DNA of 64,000 nucleotides, from NCBI GenBank assembly GCA_036346375.1, contig JAYEVE010001388.1, forward strand, positions 1-64,000, written 5' to 3'. The notes beneath the pieces were generated by a model. It had not been told where the DNA came from, searched no databases, and saw only the letters and a program-made list of their open reading frames with translations. This document shows, piece after piece, positions 57,776 through 64,000 of the stretch; positions within the stretch are counted from its first letter, which is position 1; each line of letters starts with the position of its first letter. This DNA comes from Guadua angustifolia (taxonomy: Eukaryota > Streptophyta > Magnoliopsida > Poales > Poaceae). Both the position numbers and the translations under genes were made by a program.

Positions 57776-60700
57776 GCGATCTCTACATATACCCGCGCGC
57801 TTCTGCGATACTTCGCGCCTTCTACACTTCGATAAAGCCACACTTTCTTGTGCCTAGCTCTCTGCAAGCCACCGCCCCTCGGCGACGCGCCGTCCGCGCC
57901 TCCCCACCGGCGCCGCCCCCCTCGGCGTCGCGCCGTCCGCGCCCTCCCACCGGCGCCGACCCCTCGGCGTCGTTGTCGCGCCCTCCCAGCGCCGCCCCAA
58001 GCGCCCTCCCCATCACGCCCCTCCAACGCCCTCCCCGGCGCGCCCCTTGAACCCTACCGGGTAAGCCCTTCTCTTCACGTTGCATCAATGGTTTAATTAG
58101 TGATGGTAGAATTTGTTAAGGAATCAATGGTTTAATTAGTGTTGAATATATCTGTGAACACAACAATGTGTGGTCGGTTGAGATGGTTTACGGAAGATAG
58201 AGTTTGAGTGTTTTCTTCTTTGGCGTTGCGATTTTGTGAAGATGGCTTGGTTCCTGTTCTTTGATGCGAAAATGCTCAAATAGTAGTAGTTTTGTGAAGA
58301 TGGCTTGGTTCCTGTTCTTTGGTTTGAAAATGCTCAAATAGTAGCTATCAATGTAACTTGCACGATTGTTGCTCTGTGATGATAAGGTCTTTGAAATGAA
58401 TAGAACAATTGCTACGTGAATTAGGCCTTGAGCGTAGACTAATATCTTGAGAAATATTGATTTGATTCCTTTGGTTAGATTATGCATTTATTGCGGACTT
58501 CATACATTACTATATTACGAGTCTCATTGTTCTTGATAGCTTCTCGGTTCAATATTTGCATTCGAGACTATTAGTGCATTCGGTTGAGCTGCTGATTTCT
58601 AGGCTACATGTAAATTTGAGCGGTACTAATCTGAGTTTATCTTTGTTAGATTTAAGATTTATGTAATCTTCTTTGCTACTCGATCATTATATATATATAT
58701 ATCTGCTTAGCTTGTTTGAGTATTAGATTATCGGTCAATCTGAATCTATATGATAGTTTTGGTTAACTTGAGCTGTTAAGTTGAGATTCTCGGTTGAAGA
58801 TAATCTACTAACGATGAAGTGAAAAGCTATCAATTATTGTGCAAAGAGGCTAGTCAATCAACTTGGGTACCAATTTTGGGGCTAGTTGATTGCTTGGGGA
58901 CTTTGCTTGTGGGGAGGCTGTTGTTACGTGAGGAATTGGGTTAAGGTAGATTGTTTGTGACAACGAAATTAACTTTCATAGATTACAATACTTGGTAGAT
59001 CATTTGATTTATAAGCTGTGAGTAGTAGATTCATACATAGGCTGTTCAATAGTCTTCTTTGCGATTCATTTTCTTTTAGTTGGCGATAGTCTCGATTACG
59101 TCATGCAATTGTCGTTGCCTACATCCAATAAGCATTGATCAAGTTCTAAAGCGCCAAGTATATAAAACTGTTTTGTGGTAAGGTTATCACAAACAAATCT
59201 ATATCTTGCCCTAGTGGCGAGGATGGCCTTTAAAGGCAACCCGACATCTGAGAACAATTCATAACTAGAATAACATGCTTGTTATTACTGTTATTACTGG
59301 ATTATTTCAACAAGTTCTATCTTATCTATGTCATTCTTGTTATTACTGGATTATGTATTCTCAACTAGAATAACATGCTCATATCTCCTCTCTATGTTGC
59401 TAAATTTTTGTTTGGTATCCATGGACCATGTCAATTAGCAGCATACAAAATTTTCACAATATTTTCTAAAATATTCTTTGCAAGAACATCTAATTCTGGT
59501 AAGAATGGGCTACTGAAGTTGTTAAAGTTTGTATTCTTAGCAATAACATCGATTCTTGTAAGAATGGGTTGTGGAAATATCACAATTAGCTCTAGCTATG
59601 CTTAAGTGGATCACTACTTTAGCATAAATGCAGTATCTTCGTTGTTCATCATGAAAGCGAATCTTTTAAGGTGGTAAGAGTTCAAGGCCTATTTCATTGA
59701 ATAAAGTGTTAGCCCATGTGCTATCATGAAATTTCGATTTTAATGGTCGTGAATTTTTATTGGTATTTGATGGGTACATTGTGTCTCCTTGTAATTTGTT
59801 ACCTTGCATTACATGAATCATTTATATTTGTTGCTTTTATGCAAATTTTCACAGTGGTTATGTCTTGCAAATAGAAATTGTAAAATGATCGAGATGGACT
59901 TGTTCTTGTTGGTGATGTTAGTTGAGCTCATCTTCTGGTGGTTCTGCACTTGTTCTTGTTGGCTGAAGGTTTGGGTGTTGCTCTATGATGATATTGGGTT
60001 AAGAATGATAAGAACAATTATTATGTGTCTTGGGCCTTGAACTGGTAGAACAACATGCTTCAAATTGTTTTCTCATATCCATATGGCATCTAAGTAGTTA
60101 ATTTTCTTTCTGCATATCAAAGGATGATACTTTCCTACCCTCCTTGGAAAATCAAGGCATTTTTATAGTCAACAAGCGCACATTTTCTCACCTGTGGTAG
60201 AATAACATGCTTGAGAGTGTTGTTTACATCACTGCTTGATATTCTGATAAGTATACTCTCTTGTGGTTAGTCGGCTTGCTGTTAATTCAGAATCTGTTGA
60301 TATTTAGTATCTGCTTTGATTCAATAGTTAGAGATAATTGTTCCTTTGGTAATTCACTTGTGCGGTGGTAGAAGTAATTGTTGAACTATTTGTTATCAAT
60401 CGATCATAGATATTTAAAGTGAAATTCTGAACAACTCTTTAATTGTGCATGCTAAGGTGGTAAGGGTTCAAGGCCCTAGTCACTAAATAATTTGTTAGCC
60501 CATTTGTGATTGTGGTGAAAATTCTTATTTTCATCCAAACCCTAAATCTGAGAGCAAATCATTCATATCTCCTCTCTATGTTGCTAAGCATTATTTTGTC
60601 TATGTTGATATCTCGATTGTGTGCTAATTCAATATGATACACTCGGTTAGTACATCTTCTATCGTATTCATTAACCACATAGAACTAGATATGAGAGAGA

Positions 60701-61199
60701 GAAATATCCGACCTTTCTTGAGAATAAAACCAAATACTCCAACCTTAGTGTTCAAAGGCGCCATGTAGGAACCATAGTACTTGTCTTTTCTTGTTCTGAA
60801 TACTATAGAAAAATAGTAAATAAATATGAGGTTAATTGTCTTTGTAATTGCTAAGTTCTATCTTATCTATGTCATTCTTGTTATTAGTGGATTATTCCAT
60901 TTGTGACTCGAAATGAGCCATGGACAGGCACTTTAAGGATCTAATTTAGTCCTCAGTTAGTACATCTTCTATCTTAGCACATCTTCTATCTTATTCCATT
61001 TGTGACTCGAAATGAGCCATGGACAGGCACTTTAAGGATCTAATATAGTCCTCAGTTAGTACATCTTCTATCTTATTCCTCAGTTAGTACATATTTTCCT
61101 CAGTGTGCTAATTCAATATGATACACTTAGTTATTCTATCGGTTAGTACATATTTTCTTTCCCTCTCTGAAATATCTTCCTTTCTATTGAGTAGTTCTA
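57776..61199 (+). other. Leader and intron-like region of the second gene, copy 2
   Basis: A GC-rich leader (57,840-58,060) ends at a likely splice donor CCGGGTAAGC near 58,057. The 3 kb that follow are AT-rich without a gene. Several tandem duplications are visible: 58 bp (TTTTGTGAAGATGGCTTGG at 58,232 and 58,290), a TTATTACTG cluster (59,280-59,352) and 99 bp (ATTCCATTTGTGACTCGAAA at 60,894 and 60,993). The GC-rich ORFs at 57,848-58,096 are composition effects. Confidence 0.55.
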
Positions 61200-62250
61200 A
61201 TGGAGCCCGGCCGAACCTATAATGGAGGAGAGCCCGGCGGTACCTTACCCTCCACCCAACCACGAAGTTCTTTGAGGCCTCCACCGCTGTTCGGGGCCTC
61301 CTTTGCTGTTCCCGAGGCCTCCACTTGTTGCAACACGCCGAGGGCGAGGAAGACTAAAACTGAAGGCGGTACACCATCACGGAGGTCTCAGATCTTGGGT
61401 CCCTGTTGCACGAAAAAGGCAAAGACAAAATCTGAGTCAACATGCGGGTACATCGTCGGGAGAAAGTGCCAATCACCTATTCGGATTGGCATAAAGTGCC
61501 CCAAGCCACCAAAGCGGATCGTGGGATGAGCTCAAAGGAACCTTCGCATTCCCGAAGAGTCGAAGAACTTCGTCGCGTCGCGATGCATTGATGACCATGG
61601 ATGCGGCGTGGAGAAACTTCAAAGCGGTGAATGTAAATTATGTGAAGCAAAAGCGGTCACCGTCGGAGACTACCCAAGATTCTGACCATCTTGGGATGAG
61701 TTCGTGGCGATGAAGCAATCTGAAGCGACAAGGAAGTCTAGTGAGGACCACATTAGCATCGCAAGAAGAATACTCACCCCCACGGACTTGCACGAGTGGG
61801 TACAGGTAAAATTGCTCAATGGGACGGCAGAATTACAAGTGATCCAACAGTGGCGCAAGTCCCTTGGTGGACTACGGACCGAGTGAAGCACTACGTGCTA
61901 GCGAGGGAGATCTCTTGTCTCTTGGGAGTTTATCATTCAGAAGCGGCGAAGCGAAGCAATAGCGCAAAGAGTTCATCGGTTTCGCCCGATCCACCCAAGG
62001 ATCATTCCACTCAAGCAGGAGAAAGAGCGAGCTATCGCCGCCCTCGAAACAAAAAGCACCCGATCGAACACGGCGTCGGGGTCAAGGTTCCATGGAAGAT
62101 GGGATTCACGAGCACGAAGACTCTTATAGGAGTCGGAAGAGAGCTAAAGAAGAGCGGAATTTGGCAGAAATGGAAAGTATGAAGGAAAGGGTTTGCGAGA
62201 ATTACAACCCACCATTCACGAACAAGTTCAACGACAAGTACAAGAAGCCT
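61200..62250 (+). pseudogene. Second CACTA gene (Transposase_24 type), copy 2
   Basis: Begins MEPG at the same place as copy 1 and keeps scattered family blocks in alternating frames: STCGYIV (61,438), TMDAAWRNF-like text at 61,590-61,620, SSEDHISIARRI (61,738) and DRVKHYVLARE (61,880). VKVPWKMGF at 62,080-62,105 keeps the lysine where copy 1 has a stop. Frameshifts are frequent. Role as for copy 1. Confidence 0.75.
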
Positions 62251-62559
62251 TGAGCGACGCAGGCGAAAACGCTCTCTCGGCCCTACAGTGTCGTCCCGGC
62301 GATAGCGGGTCCACGCCATTACCTGGCGGACAAAAGCCATTATCCTGTGGGCGACATACATGACCCCACACCTGTCGGCTCAACGTGCCGTGATGAACAT
62401 ATTTCTCAGTACTTTCTGAGGGTAGCTTATCCGTGCCAAGAAGGGGTGTTACGCACAATGCCCGATAAGCGCCGGGTTATGCAAAGGTCGGTGGACACGG
62501 TAGTTACCGCTTTCTTGATATCGGGCTAGAAAAACCGCCAATGGCGAGATAACAACTCG

Positions 62560-63930
62560 GGAGGTGCCGTCCACTCATTCATCGATGGCGCAAGCGTGAC
62601 ATCATCTTGGACCATGCGGTGGCACCCTCTCGACATCGTCTTGGATCATGCCTTTGCCACCTCTCTGCGATACAAACCGTGCATCGATCCACGAGCACGT
62701 GAGAGTGAAAGCGGTGAAGAAGCAAGATGAGGTAGAAAAGAAATCCATTGAGGGCCCCATAAATATGGCCCTGTTAGTACTCAACGCAGAAACACAGTAA
62801 CACCGGTACTTCAAAGGACGGACCTACAACCCTGATCCCAAAAATGGCACATTAGACAAGCCGTGTCGGCTAGATCAGGAAGCCAGGACCGAGTATGATG
62901 TCGTCAGAGAAAAAGTAAGGGCAAGGCAAAGTCGATGAACAAGAAAATCAACCAAAATTGAAATTCGAGGTTGGGAAGCCCTTAGTCACCGATTCGAAGT
63001 TAAGCGATCTAACACCCATGATGCAATGACTACATGCATGGTACATGGGCGATCCAACCAAGGCGTACTCGAAGGTGATCCTTTGTAGTGTTCCGTGAGG
63101 AACATTTTCACCACGAGGGCTATGGCTACTTCTTAATAGAATTCGATAACATGCACAACTTGTTCTATCATGGCGCCCTCGACATATGTTTTTGAGATCT
63201 TTGGACAATTGTAAGTGTCTAATATATCAATCTTGGTCTACATCACGTAATCCGATAAATGTCATGTCTAACTATTTCGTTATATAGATCGAGATTCAAG
63301 AACTACGAAGAACCAAGGGGCGATTGGGATTCCTCGACCGGAGCGGTTTGCCAAAGCGAAATCGTGAGAGTACCAAAGGAGGTCGAGAATGCGTATATAA
63401 AGCTTTGCTTAAACTACAAGACAAGGAGTTTATACTTGTACCATACAATTTTAAGTAAGTTCCTCACTAGCGAGTTAAATTACTCGTTGGTTTAGTTATT
63501 TACTCGGCGTAACGACTAATGGCTATGGCATCCAGATTCCTTTGGATTCTCGTAGTAATTCATCGGACAAGAGCAAGATCTTGATCATGGATCCTTTGGA
63601 TAAACCTAAAGCGGACTATGAAGTGATGACACGTTTAATCAACGAGGCGTTCAAAAGATATTGTCGAGAAGAGCACGAGACACCGCCCATACCGGAAAAC
63701 CCTTACAATCCGTACTAAATTTCGATGCGCACGCAAGGAATATTCTTATATCGTATTTCATAGTAAATAGCTCCTTCGACGACATCTTAGTTCATTCGAT
63801 TTTCGCGATGTCTGGCGAAGCAAGGAACAAATCTATGTGGGTACCTTTGTGCGGTACATGCGGAAATCTTAAGTTGCACAATAAAAGACAATGGCGTGGA
63901 GGTCGGTCATCTTGACATGACACATCGATT
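62560..63930 (+). pseudogene. Downstream exons with Ulp1-like region, copy 2
   Basis: Blocks matching 43,873-45,000 of copy 1, but also holding the piece replaced there by the MITE: a segment ending FHHEGYG-like, FDNMHNLFYHGALDI (63,130-63,180), and a block like LRRTKGRLGFLDRSG (63,300-63,345). After a likely intron come FLWILVV (63,540), MDPLDKPKADYEVM (63,588) and EAFKRYC (63,645). The histidine expected in 'HWIL' appears as leucine. Intron borders near 63,211 (GTAAGT) and 63,287 (ATAG) look normal. A degraded Ulp1/SENP-like tail. Confidence 0.55.
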
Positions 63931-64000
63931 CAGCGCCACTCGATTTCTATATGCTCTCTTAATTACATTTTTCATACCTCTGACGCCTCAAGCTATCTCT

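Larger units (their letters stand above)
52783..64000 (+). mobile_element. CACTA transposon, copy 2 (3' end outside the window)
   Basis: Starts CACTACTACAAAACAGCACA. After the first few bases the text (ACAAAACAGCACATAGGTGACGCC) equals the left end of copy 1. The same features follow in the same order: array and TATA, tandem-repeat tract, transposase-like gene, internal array, leader, second gene with Ulp1-like tail. Neither the solo LTR nor the MITE of copy 1 is present. The three bases before it are AGA; the matching duplication would be beyond 64,000. Coding parts are broken by many short indels. Confidence 0.9.

Noticed and set aside
57822..58096. Overlapping proline/arginine-rich ORFs as coding exons
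   Set aside because: They form a GC-rich leader before a splice donor. The matching leader in copy 1 is not conserved as protein.

Overview
This window is nuclear DNA from a plant, almost certainly a grass with a large, repeat-rich genome. The evidence is its content: it is made almost entirely of nested plant transposable elements (Copia/Sirevirus, several Ty3-gypsy elements, two En/Spm-CACTA transposons, hAT and Tourist-type elements). I recognise no host gene, tRNA, rRNA or CRISPR array, and I cannot name the species.

Layout. (1) 1-13,905 (+) is a decayed gypsy element (A: gag, protease, start of RT). It is split by an 11.6-kb Sirevirus-like Copia element on the minus strand (525-12,105) with 3.3-kb LTRs, a CCCTA target-site duplication (TSD), a broken gag and no pol. 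(2) 13,935-19,785 (+) is a second decayed gypsy (B: gag and protease). Its protease is split by a 3.4-kb LTR plus a primer-binding site (16,198-19,587). (3) 19,786-31,198 (-) is a Tat-like gypsy with gag, protease, RT, RNase H and integrase. A multi-exon antisense gene lies between integrase and a truncated 3' LTR. (4) 31,199-31,233 plus 46,141-46,280 is the RNase H region of a third gypsy (C, minus strand), cut by a complete 14.9-kb CACTA element (31,234-46,140, TSD AAT). That CACTA contains a 3.58-kb solo LTR (TSD TGTAT), a MITE, and decayed TNPD-like and Ptta/TNPA-like genes. (5) 46,281-52,782 is mostly non-coding and holds two hAT elements ten bases apart and a Tourist-like MITE. (6) 52,783 to the window end is a second CACTA of the same family, whose 3' end lies outside.

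How the parts relate. The two CACTA copies share one plan: a palindromic GTGGCGGTT array and TATA box, a repeated intron-like tract, a transposase-like gene, an internal block of the same array, and a second gene ending in a probable Ulp1-like tail. Both transposase genes are broken in both copies. The Sirevirus has both LTRs, PBS, PPTs and gag but would need polymerase from elsewhere. The Tat-like element has a frameshifted integrase that lacks the usual catalytic glutamate. The insertion order can be read from the nesting and the TSDs.

Most unusual signals: short palindromes in the Sirevirus LTRs with different arms but nearly the same ACACA/ACTCA five-base loop; about a dozen copies of a PBS-complement motif (GATACCACTTG) inside that element; and an internal copy of the CACTA terminal array between the two transposon genes.
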